Both the position numbers and the translations under genes were made by a program. The notes beneath the pieces are model-generated. The model was given only the letters and a program-made list of their open reading frames with translations, was not told where the DNA came from and did no database searches. Positions 1 to 10,580 of a stretch of 64,000 nt of DNA are shown here, piece after piece. The stretch comes from Mycobacterium sp. (GTDB lineage: Bacteria > Actinomycetota > Actinomycetes > Mycobacteriales > Mycobacteriaceae): NCBI GenBank assembly GCA_021732005.1, contig JAKFVT010000005.1, positions 1 through 64,000 on the forward strand, in the 5' to 3' direction. Position 1 is the first letter of the stretch. Every line of letters begins with the position of its first letter.

Positions 1-1145
1 AGCCGGCCCCGCCGGACCCGCGCAAGGATCTGGCCGCCCGCATCAGCTTCGAGAAGCAACTGCGGCAGAGCACCAACCAGAACCTGCTGCTGATCGCGGT
101 CCAGTACATGGCGGGCAAGTGCGACCAGCCCGACATCCTGGCCGGTAACGACGACCCGAATCTGCCGTTGGTCGCCTGCTCGCAGGACCACAAGTACATC
201 TACGTCCTGGACAAGTCGATCATCAGCGGCGACCAGATCAAGGACGCATCGTCAGGCCTCGACCAGCAGAGCGGCGCCTACGTCGTCAACGTGGAGTTCA
301 AGGACCAGGCCGCCACTACGTGGGCCGACTTCACCGCCGCCAACATCGGCACCCAGACGGCGTTCACGCTGGACTCCCAGGTGGTCAGCGCCCCGCAGAT
401 CCGCGAGGCGATCCCCGGCGGGCGTACCCAGATCAGTGGCGGCAACCCGCCGTTCACCTCCGACACCGCCAAACAACTGGCCAACGTCCTGAAATACGGA
501 TCGCTGCCGCTGTCCTTCGAGTCCTCTGAGGCGGAAACCGTTTCGGCGACACTGGGATTGGCGTCGCTTCGGGCCGGCCTGATCGCCGGCGCCATCGGCT
601 TGGCGCTGGTGTTGGTGTACTCGCTGCTCTACTACCGGGTGCTCGGACTGCTGACGGCGCTGTCGCTGGTCGCGTCCGGCGCCATGGTGTTCGGCATCCT
701 GGTGCTGCTCGGCAGATACATCAACTACACCCTCGACCTGGCCGGTATCGCCGGTCTGATCATCGGTATCGGCACGACCGCCGACTCGTTCGTGGTGTTC
801 TTCGAACGCATCAAGGACGAGATTCGAGAAGGGCGGTCGTTCCGCTCGGCGGTGCCGCGCGGTTGGGCACGCGCCCGTAAGACGATCCTGTCCGGCAACG
901 CGGTCACCTTCCTGGCCGCCGCGGTGCTGTACTTCCTGGCCGTCGGCCAGGTGAAGGGCTTCGCGTTCACCCTCGGCCTGACGACGATTCTCGACGTCGT
1001 CGTGGTGTTCCTGGTGACCTGGCCGCTGGTGTACCTGGCGTCCAAGTCGCCGACGATGGCCAAACCGGCGTTCAACGGTCTCGGCGCGGTGCAGCAGATC
1101 GCCCGAGAACGGCGAGCCGCCGCCACTGCGACGGGACGGAGGTAA
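1..1145 (+). CDS. secD: Protein translocase subunit SecD (5' truncated)
   Basis: C-terminal 380 residues of SecD; the reading frame is open from base 3, so the start lies outside the window. SecD works with SecF at the SecYEG channel and uses the proton gradient to complete protein export. The visible part holds the end of the periplasmic P1 region and then the membrane bundle (about residues 155-320 of the fragment), including the conserved [19 protein letters not shown] segment and a C-terminal hydrophobic run ending in [11 protein letters not shown]. secF follows after 5 bases, as in other actinobacteria, so the two are co-transcribed. Identity is secure; only the N-terminus is missing. 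Confidence 0.97.
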   Translation, partial: PAPPDPRKDLAARISFEKQLRQSTNQNLLLIAVQYMAGKCDQPDILAGNDDPNLPLVACSQDHKYIYVLDKSIISGDQIKDASSGLDQQSGAYVVNVEFKDQAATTWADFTAANIGTQTAFTLDSQVVSAPQIREAIPGGRTQISGGNPPFTSDTAKQLANVLKYGSLPLSFESSEAETVSATLGLASLRAGLIAGAIGLALVLVYSLLYYRVLGLLTALSLVASGAMVFGILVLLGRYINYTLDLAGIAGLIIGIGTTADSFVVFFERIKDEIREGRSFRSAVPRGWARARKTILSGNAVTFLAAAVLYFLAVGQVKGFAFTLGLTTILDVVVVFLVTWPLVYLASKSPTMAKPAFNGLGAVQQIARERRAAATATGRR

Positions 1146-1150
1146 CTCCC

Positions 1151-2422
1151 ATGGCCAAAGACACCGCAGACGACACGTCAGAAGACACGGCATCCACCGC
1201 CGTCGAAGCACCCGACCTGGAAGCGGCCGGCGCCGGCGCGCCCAAGCACGGCTTCTTCGTCCGCCTCTACACCGGCACCGGCGCCTTCGAGGTCATCGGC
1301 AAGCGCAAGATGTGGTACGCGGTCAGCGGGCTGATCGTCCTTGCCTGCATCGCCAGCATCGCACTGAAGGGCTTCACCTTCGGTATCGATTTCGAGGGGG
1401 GCACCAAAGTCGGCATGCCGGTCGCCGGCCAGAACGGCACCGCGACCACCCAGCAGGTGGAAGACGTCTTCTCCAAGACGCTGGGCCGCGCGCCCGAATC
1501 GGTCGTGCTGGTCGGCAATGGCAGCTCGGCGACTGTGCAGATCCGCTCCGAGGCGCTGACCAACCAGCAGACCGAGCAGCTACGCGAGGCGCTGTTCGAC
1601 GCGTTCAAGCCGAAGGCCGGCAACGGTCAGCCCGACAAGTCGACGATCAGCGACTCGGCGGTCTCGGAGACCTGGGGCGACCAGATCACCAAGAAGGCGC
1701 TGATCGCGCTCGCGGTGTTCCTGGTGCTGGCGGCGATTTACATCACCTTCCGCTACGAGCGCTACATGGCGATGTCGGCGTTGCTGACGCTGGTGTTCGA
1801 CCTCGTCGTCACGGCCGGGGTGTACTCGATCGTCGGCTTCGAGGTCACGCCGGCGACGGTGATCGGCCTGCTCACAATCCTGGGCTTCTCGCTGTACGAC
1901 ACCGTCATCGTGTTCGACAAGGTGGAGGAGAACACCCACGGGTTCGAGCACACCACCCGAAGAACGTTCGCCGAACAGGCCAACCTCGCGGTGAACCAGA
2001 CCTTCATGCGATCGATCAATACCAGCCTCATCTCGGTGCTACCGATCCTGGCTCTGATCGTTGTCGCGGTGTGGCTGCTCGGTGTCGGCACGCTGATGGA
2101 TCTGGCGCTGGTGCAGCTCGTCGGCGTCATCGTCGGCACCTACTCGTCGATCTTCTTCGCGACCCCGCTGCTGGTGACGCTGCGCGAGCGCACCGATCTG
2201 GTGCGCACGCACACCCGCCGGGTGCTCAACCGCCGCAAGCCGTCCGCGACGGCCGGCGACGTCGTCACCGGGGGAGCCGCCGATCTGGACGAGGCCGCAG
2301 GCGCGGTCCCGGCCGAGGCGGCCATCGGGGGGACTCCCGCGGTCGGCAACAAGCCCACGCCGGGTGCCCGGCCGGCCCGCCCGGGCCGACCGACGGGCAA
2401 ACGCAGCCCTCGCGGGCGATAG
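1151..2422 (+). CDS. secF: Protein translocase subunit SecF
   Basis: 423 aa partner of SecD in the proton-driven secretion motor. After an acidic N-terminal extension of about 40 residues comes the first membrane helix and the SecF signature FGIDFEGGTKVG. A periplasmic domain and five more membrane segments follow; the last part includes GLLTILGFSLYDTVIVFDKVEE, the typical SecF membrane motif. The C-terminal tail of about 80 residues is rich in Ala, Pro, Gly and Arg, as in mycobacterial SecF, and is probably cytosolic. The ATG start lies 5 bases after the secD stop. The next gene begins 6 bases downstream, so the operon continues. Confidence 0.97.
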   Translation: MAKDTADDTSEDTASTAVEAPDLEAAGAGAPKHGFFVRLYTGTGAFEVIGKRKMWYAVSGLIVLACIASIALKGFTFGIDFEGGTKVGMPVAGQNGTATTQQVEDVFSKTLGRAPESVVLVGNGSSATVQIRSEALTNQQTEQLREALFDAFKPKAGNGQPDKSTISDSAVSETWGDQITKKALIALAVFLVLAAIYITFRYERYMAMSALLTLVFDLVVTAGVYSIVGFEVTPATVIGLLTILGFSLYDTVIVFDKVEENTHGFEHTTRRTFAEQANLAVNQTFMRSINTSLISVLPILALIVVAVWLLGVGTLMDLALVQLVGVIVGTYSSIFFATPLLVTLRERTDLVRTHTRRVLNRRKPSATAGDVVTGGAADLDEAAGAVPAEAAIGGTPAVGNKPTPGARPARPGRPTGKRSPRGR

Positions 2423-2428
2423 CGCGCC

Positions 2429-4090
2429 ATGGCAGTCAGGCGCCGGCGCGCCGCCGCTGTCGCAGTGGCCGCTGTCCTGGGGGTGCTCGCGCCGAGCGTC
2501 CTGACGTCGTGTTCGGGTAGTCCCGCGGATCAGATCAACTACGCCGTCGACGGCATGCTGCTCAGCTACAACACCAATACGGTGCGCGGGGCGGCCTCGG
2601 CGGGTCCGCAGGCCTTCGCGCGGGTGCTCACCGGCTTCAATTTCCACGGGCCTGACGGTCAGGTGCTCGCCGATCACGACTTCGGGTCGGTGTCGGTGGT
2701 CGGCCGCGATCCGCTGGTGCTGGACTACCAGATCGCCGACAACGCCGTGTATTCCGACGGCAAGCCGGTGACCTGTGACGACATGGTGCTGGCGTGGGCC
2801 GCGCAGTCGGGGCGGTTCCCGGCGTTCGACGCCGCCAGCCGCGCCGGCTACCTGGACATCGACACCGTCGACTGTCAGCCGGGCCAGAAGAAGGCCCGGA
2901 TCACGTACTTTCCGGGCCGCGCCGTCACCGACTACCTGCAGCTGTTCACCGCCACCTCGATGATGCCGTCGCACGTGCTCGGCGACGTCCTCGGCGTCGA
3001 CGTCACCCGGACCATCCAGGCCGGCGACCCCGCCGCCATCGACCGCATCGCCCAGGCATGGAACTCGGTGTGGGATCTCAAGCCCGGCCTGAGTGCCGAT
3101 GACCTCAAACGCTTCCCGTCGTCGGGGCCCTACAAGATCGACGCGGTGTTGCCGGAGGGCGCGGTGGTACTCACCGCCAATGACCGCTGGTGGGGCGCCA
3201 AGCCGATCACCAAGCGGATCACGGTGTGGCCGCGCGGCGTCGACGTACAGGACCGCATCAACAGCGGCACGTTCCAGGTGGTCGACGTGGCCACCGGATC
3301 GTCGGGCACCTTGACCACCCCCGACAGCTACGACCGCCGCGAGCTGCCGTCCGGCGGCATCGAGCAGCTGATCTTCGCCCCGGACGGACCACTGGCCGCG
3401 ACGCCGGCCCGCCGCGCGGTGGCGCTGTGCACGCCGCGCGACCTGATCGCGTTGAACGCCGAGGCGCCGATGTCGAATGCCCGGCTCAATCCTGCCAACG
3501 ACGACGCCTTCAGCGGTATCGAAGGCGTGGCGATCGGTCCCCAGTTCGGTGCGGCCAACCCCGACGCCGCCCGCGATGCGCTCGGCGGCCAGCCGTTGAC
3601 CGTGCGGATCGGCTACCAGGCGCCCAACCCGCGGCTGGCAGCCACCGTGGGCGCCATCACCAAGTCGTGCGCGGCCGCCGGCATCACCGTCGTCGATGCG
3701 ACGTCGGACTCGGCGGGCCCGCAGGCGCTGCGTGACGGCAAGCTCGACGTCCTGCTGGCGAGCACCGGCGGTGCCACCGGCAGCGGCTCGACCGGCTCGT
3801 CGGCGCTGGATGCCTACACGCTGTTCGCCGGCGACGGCAACAACCTGCCGCGGTACTCCAATCCGCAGATCGACGGCATCATCTCGGCGCTGGCCATCAC
3901 CTCGGATTCGAAGGAACAGGCCAGGTTGCTGGCCGACAGTTCGCCCATTCTGTGGGGCGACATGCCGACCCTGCCGCTGTACCGTCAGCAGCGCACGGTG
4001 CTGGTATCGAAAAAGATGTACGCCGTCGAAGGCAATCCCACCAAGTGGGGCGCGGGCTGGAACATGGACAGGTGGGTGTTCGAGAAGTGA
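2429..4090 (+). CDS. Lipoprotein, ABC-type peptide/solute-binding protein family 5 (Rv2585c-like)
   Basis: 553 aa lipoprotein. An Arg-rich N-terminus, a hydrophobic stretch and the lipobox LTSC put the lipidated Cys near residue 28. The mature part fits the extracellular solute-binding protein family 5 fold (oligopeptide/dipeptide type): [17 protein letters not shown] near the start, then [20 protein letters not shown], and a C-terminal [10 protein letters not shown] region. No ABC permease or ATPase genes are nearby, so it may serve a distant transporter or have another role. Its place between secF and apt matches Rv2585c in M. tuberculosis. Its stop overlaps the likely GTG start of apt. Confidence 0.88.
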   Translation: MAVRRRRAAAVAVAAVLGVLAPSVLTSCSGSPADQINYAVDGMLLSYNTNTVRGAASAGPQAFARVLTGFNFHGPDGQVLADHDFGSVSVVGRDPLVLDYQIADNAVYSDGKPVTCDDMVLAWAAQSGRFPAFDAASRAGYLDIDTVDCQPGQKKARITYFPGRAVTDYLQLFTATSMMPSHVLGDVLGVDVTRTIQAGDPAAIDRIAQAWNSVWDLKPGLSADDLKRFPSSGPYKIDAVLPEGAVVLTANDRWWGAKPITKRITVWPRGVDVQDRINSGTFQVVDVATGSSGTLTTPDSYDRRELPSGGIEQLIFAPDGPLAATPARRAVALCTPRDLIALNAEAPMSNARLNPANDDAFSGIEGVAIGPQFGAANPDAARDALGGQPLTVRIGYQAPNPRLAATVGAITKSCAAAGITVVDATSDSAGPQALRDGKLDVLLASTGGATGSGSTGSSALDAYTLFAGDGNNLPRYSNPQIDGIISALAITSDSKEQARLLADSSPILWGDMPTLPLYRQQRTVLVSKKMYAVEGNPTKWGAGWNMDRWVFEK

Positions 4091-4647
4091 CGTCTTCTGC
4101 GGAACCGGAAGGCCGGCGACAGGGCGCCTCGGTGGCGGACGTGCTCAAGGCGCTCACCCGGGAGGTGCCGGACTTCCCGGAGCCGGGCATCCAATTCAAG
4201 GACCTCACCCCGGTGCTGGCCGACCGGCACGGGCTGGCCGTCATCACCGCCGCGATGGCCGAGATCGCCGAGGGCGCCGATCTGGTGGCCGGCATCGATG
4301 CCCGCGGATTTCTGCTCGGCGGCGCGGTCGCCCATCGGCTCGGTATCGGTGTGCTGGCCGTCCGTAAAGGCGGGAAGCTTCCTCCGCCGGTGTACAGCGA
4401 GACCTACACACTTGAATACGGCACGGCCACATTGGAGATCCCGGCTGAGGGGATCGAGTTGGCCGGTCGCCGCGTCGTCATCATCGACGACGTGCTCGCC
4501 ACCGGCGGAACCCTGGCCGCCGCCGCAGCGTTGCTGGCGGCCAGTGGGGCGGAGGTGCCCGCCGCCGCGGTGGTGCTGGAGCTGCCTGGGCTCGGCGGGC
4601 GCGAGAAGGTCGCGCCGCTGCAGGTGACCAGCCTGCAGACCATCTGA
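4087..4647 (+). CDS. apt: Adenine phosphoribosyltransferase
   Basis: 186 aa purine salvage enzyme that converts adenine and PRPP to AMP and pyrophosphate. The family signature [20 protein letters not shown] lies at residues 27-46 and the PRPP-binding loop [14 protein letters not shown] at 130-143. I chose the GTG at 4087, which overlaps the upstream stop as GTGA. A longer frame back to 3952 would run into the lipoprotein gene and add sequence unlike APT. In mycobacteria apt lies directly before relA; here one secreted-protein gene is inserted between them. Confidence 0.95.
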   Translation: MTSSAEPEGRRQGASVADVLKALTREVPDFPEPGIQFKDLTPVLADRHGLAVITAAMAEIAEGADLVAGIDARGFLLGGAVAHRLGIGVLAVRKGGKLPPPVYSETYTLEYGTATLEIPAEGIELAGRRVVIIDDVLATGGTLAAAAALLAASGAEVPAAAVVLELPGLGGREKVAPLQVTSLQTI

Positions 4648-4786
4648 GTCGGTTAACTTCCCGGGCTGCCGCGTGGCGGGCCGGCAAACGCCAAGTGGCA
4701 GTTTGACATTCGTGTTGTCCGTCACCGGATGACTCGGCGATGCTTGCGGCTGAGCGGCCTGTCGGGGGCCCGCCGAGGAGGCATCT

Positions 4787-6451
4787 GTGCAATCGACCAT
4801 TCTCGTTCCGCGGCTTGCCGCAGCGACTTTCGCGATCGGTTGCGGCGTGATGATCGGCAGCATGTGCGGGACGGCATCCGCCGATACGCCGGATTCCCCG
4901 TCGGCGTCCACCGCCGCGAAGAGCGTCGGTCACGGACCCGTCAAGCCGCGCGCTAGCACCGGCGCGACGGCGTCGGCAGCCAAGACCGCCAAGTCCGGAC
5001 CTGCGCGCTCCGCGCGGGCGACGCCGGCACCCCGCCCCGCCGCGGCCGATGACGCCGTCGCGTCCTCAAGTGCCACCAAGAAGCTGCGCGCGCCGTCGCA
5101 ACTGCGGGTCGATGTCGACATCCTCGCCGCCAACATCGCCAGTCTGCTGGGCTATGCCCCCAACCCGGCCAACTCCGGTGGTGTCGGTGCGGTGTTCCCG
5201 CTGCGCACCATGCTCCTCGATGCGGTTGACGCGGTGCGGCGGGCAACGGATCGCAGTGCGGTCAACGGTGTTCCGACCCTGCACCCGCGCGAGGTCTACG
5301 AGTTTGTCACCGGAGAGGTGATCGGTGATCTCTTGCCCTCCGACCCGAATGGCAACAAGTTGACGTACCGGGTCGTCCAGGGGCCCGCCAACGGCACGCT
5401 GACGATCAACCCGAACGGAACGTATTACTACAAGCCGACCAACGATTTCGCCGAAGCCGGCGGCGTCGACACCTTCACTGTCGTCGCCGACGACGGCCTG
5501 CACGGTTTGACCGTGGTCCCGGTCAATGTCAAGGTACGGCCGACGCTCGGGGTCACGGAACGGTTCTGGTTCCGCAATTACACGCTGGCGCCGTTGAAGT
5601 TCAACGGCTATGCCGGCGGCACCGGTGATCTGGACGACGGACCGGCGGTCGGCACGGTCATCATGCCCGGCGGTGAAGCCGGCTGGGATGTCAATTGGTA
5701 CCTGTTCCGCGTCGGGGACGTCGTCACCAATTTCGGTACCGTGGGCTTCGGCTACACCCCGTCCAACTTCGGATATGTGCCCGAGGGCTACCAGGGCACG
5801 ACCTTCCAGGTGAAGTTCCAGACCAAGCCACGCGCCACCAGCTGCGGCGCCGGTGGCAACGGGGAATGCAACGTCCCCAACGACAAGATGGCCATCGCGC
5901 AGGACAAGGGGAGCCCGACGATCACCCTCGGCGCGGCGGACGCGGTCAAGATCGCGGCGGTGCTTCCCAACGTCTGCTTCGATGGCTCGATCGCGAACTG
6001 CAGCTTCGATGCGAAGAGCGAGGTGAAGGGGTTCAGCCCGGTGCGGACCGTCGGAACTCCGGTGTCTAATACAACGTCCACGCCGACCACCTACAGCATC
6101 GCCATCGCCGACCAGGTGTCGCAGTCCGACACCGTGGGGTTGAGCGTCAAGCTGTCCGGCGGTGGTCTGGCCAAGCTCGCGTCGATCATCAACATCGAAA
6201 TCACGGCCAGCTACTCGCACACCTGGGTGACGACACACACCTTCACCCAAACGGTCAACGTCCCGGTCGCCGCCGGCAAGACCGCGTGGATCGAAGGTTC
6301 GGTGCCGGTGTGGAACGTCACCGGCGACTTCACCATCAAGCTCGGCAACTCGACCTACCAGCTCAACGGTGCGACGTTCTCGACGCCGAATCCGAACGAG
6401 CCGGGCAGCTACGTCATCCGGGACAAGCCGATCGCGTCCGCCTTGGATTAG
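4787..6451 (+). CDS. Secreted Ig-like/beta-rich protein, possibly aerolysin-type
   Basis: 554 aa exported protein. The GTG start has a good ribosome site (GAGGAGG, 6 bases upstream). A signal peptide ends near ASA at residues 30-32, followed by a low-complexity Ala/Ser/Thr/Pro linker to about residue 100. Residues about 167-240 form a bacterial Ig/cadherin-like repeat ([39 protein letters not shown]). The remaining 300 residues are beta-rich. They contain an alternating Ser/Thr stretch ([19 protein letters not shown]) and then [17 protein letters not shown], which is reminiscent of the strand region of aerolysin/ETX-MTX2 pore-formers. That resemblance is my inference from pattern only. The gene separates apt from relA, which are neighbours in M. 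tuberculosis. Confidence 0.8.
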   Translation: MQSTILVPRLAAATFAIGCGVMIGSMCGTASADTPDSPSASTAAKSVGHGPVKPRASTGATASAAKTAKSGPARSARATPAPRPAAADDAVASSSATKKLRAPSQLRVDVDILAANIASLLGYAPNPANSGGVGAVFPLRTMLLDAVDAVRRATDRSAVNGVPTLHPREVYEFVTGEVIGDLLPSDPNGNKLTYRVVQGPANGTLTINPNGTYYYKPTNDFAEAGGVDTFTVVADDGLHGLTVVPVNVKVRPTLGVTERFWFRNYTLAPLKFNGYAGGTGDLDDGPAVGTVIMPGGEAGWDVNWYLFRVGDVVTNFGTVGFGYTPSNFGYVPEGYQGTTFQVKFQTKPRATSCGAGGNGECNVPNDKMAIAQDKGSPTITLGAADAVKIAAVLPNVCFDGSIANCSFDAKSEVKGFSPVRTVGTPVSNTTSTPTTYSIAIADQVSQSDTVGLSVKLSGGGLAKLASIINIEITASYSHTWVTTHTFTQTVNVPVAAGKTAWIEGSVPVWNVTGDFTIKLGNSTYQLNGATFSTPNPNEPGSYVIRDKPIASALD

Positions 6452-6531
6452 CTGCGACTGGCCGGGCCCGCCACTTGGCCGCAGACGGGGAGATATCCTC
6501 GAAGTCGGTCCTGGTGGCGAGGAGGTGCGGC

Positions 6532-8883
6532 ATGGCAGACGACAACGTGTCGCTGACCGCCGCGCCGGCGCCGGTCTCCGACGTCCCGCCCGCCGAGCCG
6601 CGGACCGAAACCCCCAAAACCACCAGCAGCGCATCGAGGCGGGTTCGCGCCCGGCTCGCACGGCGGATGACGTCGCAGCGCAGCACCGCCAACCCGGTCC
6701 TCGAACCGCTGGTGGCAGTCCACCGAGAGTTCTACCCCAAGGCCGACCTGGCGATCCTGCAGCGCGCCTACGAGGTGGCCGAGGCCAAGCACGCCGATCA
6801 ACTGCGCCGCTCCGGCGACCCGTACATCACCCACCCGCTTGCTGTCGCGAACATCCTCGCCGAGCTCGGCATGGACACCATCACTTTGGTGGCCGCGCTG
6901 CTGCACGACACGGTGGAGGACACCGGTTACGCCATGGAGGCGCTGACCGCCGACTTCGGCGAAGAGGTCGCCCACCTGGTGGACGGGGTGACCAAGCTGG
7001 ACAAGGTCGCGCTGGGCACCGCCGCCGAGGGCGAGACCATCCGCAAGATGATCATCGCGATGGCGCGCGATCCGCGGGTGTTGGTCATCAAGGTCGCCGA
7101 TCGGCTGCACAATATGCGCACCATGCGGTTCCTGCCGCCGGAGAAGCAGGCCCGCAAAGCTCGCGAGACGCTGGAAGTGATTGCCCCCCTTGCCCATCGG
7201 CTGGGGATGGCAACGGTCAAGTGGGAGCTCGAGGATCTGTCGTTCGCGATCCTGCACCCGAAGCGTTACGAGGAGATCGTCCGGCTGGTCGCCGACCGCG
7301 CGCCGTCGCGGGACACCTATCTGGCCAAGGTCCGGGTCGAGATCAACAGCGCGCTGTCGGGGATGAAGATCAACGCCAGCGTGGAGGGCAGGCCGAAGCA
7401 CTACTGGTCGATCTACCAGAAGATGATCGTCAAAGGCCGCGATTTCGACGACATCCACGACCTGGTCGGTGTGCGGATCCTCTGTGAGGAGATCCGCGAC
7501 TGTTACGCGGCTGTGGGCGTTGTGCATTCGCTGTGGCAGCCGATGCCCGGCCGGTTCAAGGACTACATCGCCCAGCCCCGGTTCGGGGTGTACCAGTCGC
7601 TGCACACCACGGTCGTCGGACCGGAAGGTAAGCCGCTGGAGGTGCAGATCCGCACCCGCGACATGCACGACACCGCGGAGTTCGGCATTGCGGCGCACTG
7701 GCGCTACAAGGAATCCAAGGGCCGCAACGGTGTTCCGCATCCGCACAGCGCCGCCGAGATCGACGAGACGGCCTGGATGCGCCAGCTTCTGGACTGGCAG
7801 CGGGAAGCCGCCGATCCCGGCGAGTTCCTGGAGTCGCTGCGCTACGACCTGGCGGTGCAGGAGATCTTCGTGTTCACGCCGAAGGGCGACGTAGTCACGC
7901 TGCCCGCCGGCTCGACACCGGTTGACTTCGCCTACGCGGTGCACACCGAAGTCGGTCACCGCTGCATCGGTGCCCGGGTCGACGGCCGACTGGTGGCGCT
8001 GGAACGCAAGCTCGAAAACGGTGAGCGCGTGGAGGTTTTCACCTCCAAGGCCCCCAACGCCGGGCCGTCCCGCGACTGGCAGGGCTTCGTGGTGTCCCCG
8101 CGGGCCAAGGCCAAGATCCGGCAGTGGTTCGCCAAGGAGCGCCGCGACGAGGCGCTGGAGGCCGGCAAGGACTCGATCGCACGCGAAGTGCGCCGTGGTG
8201 GGCTGCCGTTGCAGAAACTGGTCAACGGTGAGGCGATGTCGGCACTGGCCCAGGAGCTGCGCTACGCGGACGTCTCGGCGCTGTACACCGCGGTCGGGGA
8301 GGGTCATGTATCGCCACGGCATGTCGTGCAACGGCTGGTGGCACAGCTCGGCGGTGCCGAGAGTGCCGAAGACGAACTCGCCGAGCGCTCCACGCCGGCG
8401 ACCATGCCGGTGCGTCAGCGCAGCAGCGACGACACCGGGGTTGCCGTGCCCGGTGCGACCGGGGTGCTGACCAAGCTGGCCAAATGCTGCACTCCGGTTC
8501 CCGGCGACAACATCATGGGCTTCGTCACCCGCGGTGGCGGGGTCAGTGTGCACCGCACCGACTGCACCAATGCCGCGTCGCTGCAACAACAGTCGGAACG
8601 CATCATCGAGGTGACATGGGCGCCGTCACCGACCTCGGTGTTCCTGGTCGCCATCCAGGTCGAGGCCCTCGACCGGCACCGGCTGCTCTCCGATGTCACG
8701 AGGGTGCTGGCCGACGAACGGGTCAACATCCTGTCGGCGTCGGTCACCACATCCAACGATCGAGTTGCGGTGAGCCGCTTCACCTTTGAGATGGGTGATC
8801 CCAAGCATCTCGGCCACGTGCTCAACGCCGTCCGCAATATCGAGGGCGTCTACGACGTATACCGGGTGACCAGCGCGGCCTGA
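6532..8883 (+). CDS. relA: Bifunctional (p)ppGpp synthetase/hydrolase
   Basis: 783 aa stringent-response enzyme that makes (p)ppGpp from ATP and GTP/GDP and hydrolyses it. Domains in order: HD hydrolase with HDTVED at about 125-130 and the downstream [12 protein letters not shown] motif; nucleotidyltransferase (synthetase) at about 260-400 containing RFKDYIAQP and [13 protein letters not shown] at about 445-490; and a C-terminal ACT domain. The RFKD (RxKD) loop is the form found in bifunctional Rel enzymes rather than EF-type RelA. The ATG at 6532 follows GAGGAGG by 6 bases; upstream in-frame sequence overlaps the previous gene and is not Rel-like. Length is close to the roughly 790 aa usual in mycobacteria. 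Confidence 0.97.
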   Translation: MADDNVSLTAAPAPVSDVPPAEPRTETPKTTSSASRRVRARLARRMTSQRSTANPVLEPLVAVHREFYPKADLAILQRAYEVAEAKHADQLRRSGDPYITHPLAVANILAELGMDTITLVAALLHDTVEDTGYAMEALTADFGEEVAHLVDGVTKLDKVALGTAAEGETIRKMIIAMARDPRVLVIKVADRLHNMRTMRFLPPEKQARKARETLEVIAPLAHRLGMATVKWELEDLSFAILHPKRYEEIVRLVADRAPSRDTYLAKVRVEINSALSGMKINASVEGRPKHYWSIYQKMIVKGRDFDDIHDLVGVRILCEEIRDCYAAVGVVHSLWQPMPGRFKDYIAQPRFGVYQSLHTTVVGPEGKPLEVQIRTRDMHDTAEFGIAAHWRYKESKGRNGVPHPHSAAEIDETAWMRQLLDWQREAADPGEFLESLRYDLAVQEIFVFTPKGDVVTLPAGSTPVDFAYAVHTEVGHRCIGARVDGRLVALERKLENGERVEVFTSKAPNAGPSRDWQGFVVSPRAKAKIRQWFAKERRDEALEAGKDSIAREVRRGGLPLQKLVNGEAMSALAQELRYADVSALYTAVGEGHVSPRHVVQRLVAQLGGAESAEDELAERSTPATMPVRQRSSDDTGVAVPGATGVLTKLAKCCTPVPGDNIMGFVTRGGGVSVHRTDCTNAASLQQQSERIIEVTWAPSPTSVFLVAIQVEALDRHRLLSDVTRVLADERVNILSASVTTSNDRVAVSRFTFEMGDPKHLGHVLNAVRNIEGVYDVYRVTSAA

Positions 8884-8899
8884 TCGGCGGACCAGCCGG

Positions 8900-9184
8900 T
8901 TACGGCCCGCCGTTGACGTACCAGGACAGGCAGCCGGGATGGTCGTGGCAGGCGATGATCGCGGTGGCATCCGGTGCGGCGCCACGCACGTGCGGCTGAG
9001 TCGACGGCAGGCTGCAGCTTTTCAGGTAGGGATTCCACGGGATCACGCCGTCGTAGCAGCCCTGCGCGACGGGCGTGGCCTGGCTGGGCGCCGTGTCCAG
9101 CAGCGCGGTGGGTGCGAGTAGGAAGGCGGCTGAGGCGAGCGCGCCCAGGACAACACGAACAATTCTTTGCAGACTGATGGTCAT
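8900..9184 (-). CDS. Small secreted protein of unknown function
   Basis: 94 aa. An N-terminal signal sequence (hydrophobic VLGALASAAFLLAPTALL) is cleaved around SQATPVAQ near residue 36. The short mature part has four Cys (CYDG, KSC, IIACHDHPGC), which could form two disulfides outside the membrane. I do not recognise a family. It converges on relA with a 16-base gap and diverges from the small secreted protein at 9313. Confidence 0.7.
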   Translation of the reverse strand: MTISLQRIVRVVLGALASAAFLLAPTALLDTAPSQATPVAQGCYDGVIPWNPYLKSCSLPSTQPHVRGAAPDATAIIACHDHPGCLSWYVNGGP

Positions 9185-9312
9185 AACGTGTCGTCCAACG
9201 TGTCTGCGCCGCAGATTATTTCGTCGACGACAGCGGAATATCCGACGGGCACAACGTTCTTGTACCGATACGTGTTCTCAGGTGCCAAGACCTACTTGGA
9301 AAGAGATTGACT

Positions 9313-9552
9313 ATGAAGCGTTTTCACGTGTTGTCCACCACTATCGGGGCCGGCGCCCTGGCCTCCCTCGGAGTTCTCGCCGCGGTAGCAGCCGATCCGC
9401 AGACACCCGGTTCGTTCGTCAGCTCGGAGATGTCGACCGGGGTCACGGTCACCCAGTCGCCGGATCAGCCCAAGGGTCAGCTTCCCGCCGCGACACCCGC
9501 CATCAAGGGGCCGGCGCCGCTGCCGATCGAAGAGCAGGGTCTGCCCGGCTGA
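9313..9552 (+). CDS. Small secreted Pro/Thr-rich protein
   Basis: 79 aa. The ATG at 9313 is preceded by GGAAAGAG 7 bases upstream, so I prefer it to the TTG two codons earlier. A signal peptide (MKRFHVLSTTIGAGALASLG) ends near VAADP. The mature peptide is short, without Cys, and rich in Pro, Thr and Gln, typical of the many small exported mycobacterial peptides without assigned function. The stop lies 9 bases from the convergent cyclophilin gene. Confidence 0.65.
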   Translation: MKRFHVLSTTIGAGALASLGVLAAVAADPQTPGSFVSSEMSTGVTVTQSPDQPKGQLPAATPAIKGPAPLPIEEQGLPG

Positions 9553-9561
9553 GGTCCGGGG

Positions 9562-10548
9562 TCAGTTCAGCCGGATCGACTTGATCGTGACCGGCCTGGC
9601 CGGCTTGCCGTCGTCAGAACCGCCGGCGATGCCGGTGGCGGCGATGTCGTCGATGATGCCGAAACCGGTCTTGTCGACCTGGCCGAACGCCGTGTAGGTC
9701 GGGGGCAGCATCGAGTCCCGGTAGACGATGAAGAACTGACTGCCGTTGGTGTCCGGCCCGGCGTTGGCCATGGCCAGGGTCCCGCGCGGATACTTCACTG
9801 CCTGTCGCAGTGCCGGATCGAACGGGCGGAACTGGTTCGTCGGATACTCGTTGGCGAACCGGTATCCGGGCCCGCCCGTGCCTTGCCCGGTCGGGTCTCC
9901 GCACTGCAGCACCGACAGCGACGGCAAGTCGGTCAGCCGGTGGCATGGCGTGTTGTCGAAGTAGTTCTGCCGGACCAGGCTTTCGAAGCTGTTCACCGTG
10001 CACGGCGCTTTGGCGTTGTCGAGGTGGACGACGATCGGTCCGGAGTTGGTGACGACTGTCGCGTCGACCGTCGCCGGCGTGGTCGGCATTTTCCCTGCGA
10101 CCGGCGGCTTGACCGGTTTGTCGGCCGGGGTCGCCGTGGCCGGGTACTGGCAGTTCGCGCCGAGGGTGGCCGGCGGGTTGAACGGCGGAAGCTGTCCGCT
10201 GCCACCCGGGAGGGTGCGCGGGATGCCTGCCCCGCCGGTCTTCTCCAACTCTCTGCCCATCCAGGAGAAGAACGCCACCCCGGCGATGATCACGACGATG
10301 CTCAAGACCGTCACCAGGTAGCTGATCACCAGCCCGGCGATCGCGAGCCCTCGCCCGTCCTCGCCGGACTTCTTGATCTGCGACAGCGAGATGTGGCCGA
10401 AGATGATGCCCAGCGGTGCGAACACGAACGCGCAGACCAGCGACGCGATCGCCATCGCGTTGGTCGGCTTCGGCGCCGGATAGGGATATGGACCGGGCCC
10501 GTACGGCGAACCGTACGGCGGCGGGTAATAGGGCGGAGGCTGGCTCAT
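9562..10548 (-). CDS. Membrane-anchored cyclophilin with DUF4190 N-terminus
   Basis: 328 aa peptidyl-prolyl cis-trans isomerase, probably acting outside the membrane. It starts with a Pro/Tyr/Gly-rich segment (about residues 1-30). A DUF4190 module follows with two membrane helices (about 33-90; AIASLVCAFVFAPLGIIFG, then GLAIAGLVISYLVTVLSIVV), a linker, and a C-terminal cyclophilin domain (SFESLVRQNYFDNTPCHRL, TLAMANAGPDTNGSQFFI). The ATG at 10548 has GAGGG 8 bases upstream; an in-frame TTG five codons earlier would swallow that site. It lies 32 bases downstream of a second cyclophilin (ppiB) on the same strand, so the pair looks like a tandem duplication with exchanged anchors. Confidence 0.9.
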   Translation of the reverse strand: MSQPPPYYPPPYGSPYGPGPYPYPAPKPTNAMAIASLVCAFVFAPLGIIFGHISLSQIKKSGEDGRGLAIAGLVISYLVTVLSIVVIIAGVAFFSWMGRELEKTGGAGIPRTLPGGSGQLPPFNPPATLGANCQYPATATPADKPVKPPVAGKMPTTPATVDATVVTNSGPIVVHLDNAKAPCTVNSFESLVRQNYFDNTPCHRLTDLPSLSVLQCGDPTGQGTGGPGYRFANEYPTNQFRPFDPALRQAVKYPRGTLAMANAGPDTNGSQFFIVYRDSMLPPTYTAFGQVDKTGFGIIDDIAATGIAGGSDDGKPARPVTIKSIRLN

Positions 10549-10580
10549 GCGGTGCCCTCGCAAGCGTCGATCATCGCCGG

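Noticed and set aside
6451..6484. Possible terminator after the secreted protein gene before relA
   Set aside because: The GGCC and CTGC/GCAG pairing needs a 4-base bulge; too weak to list.
6448..8589. 713-codon minus-strand frame opposite relA
   Set aside because: High-GC antisense shadow; relA on the plus strand explains the region fully.
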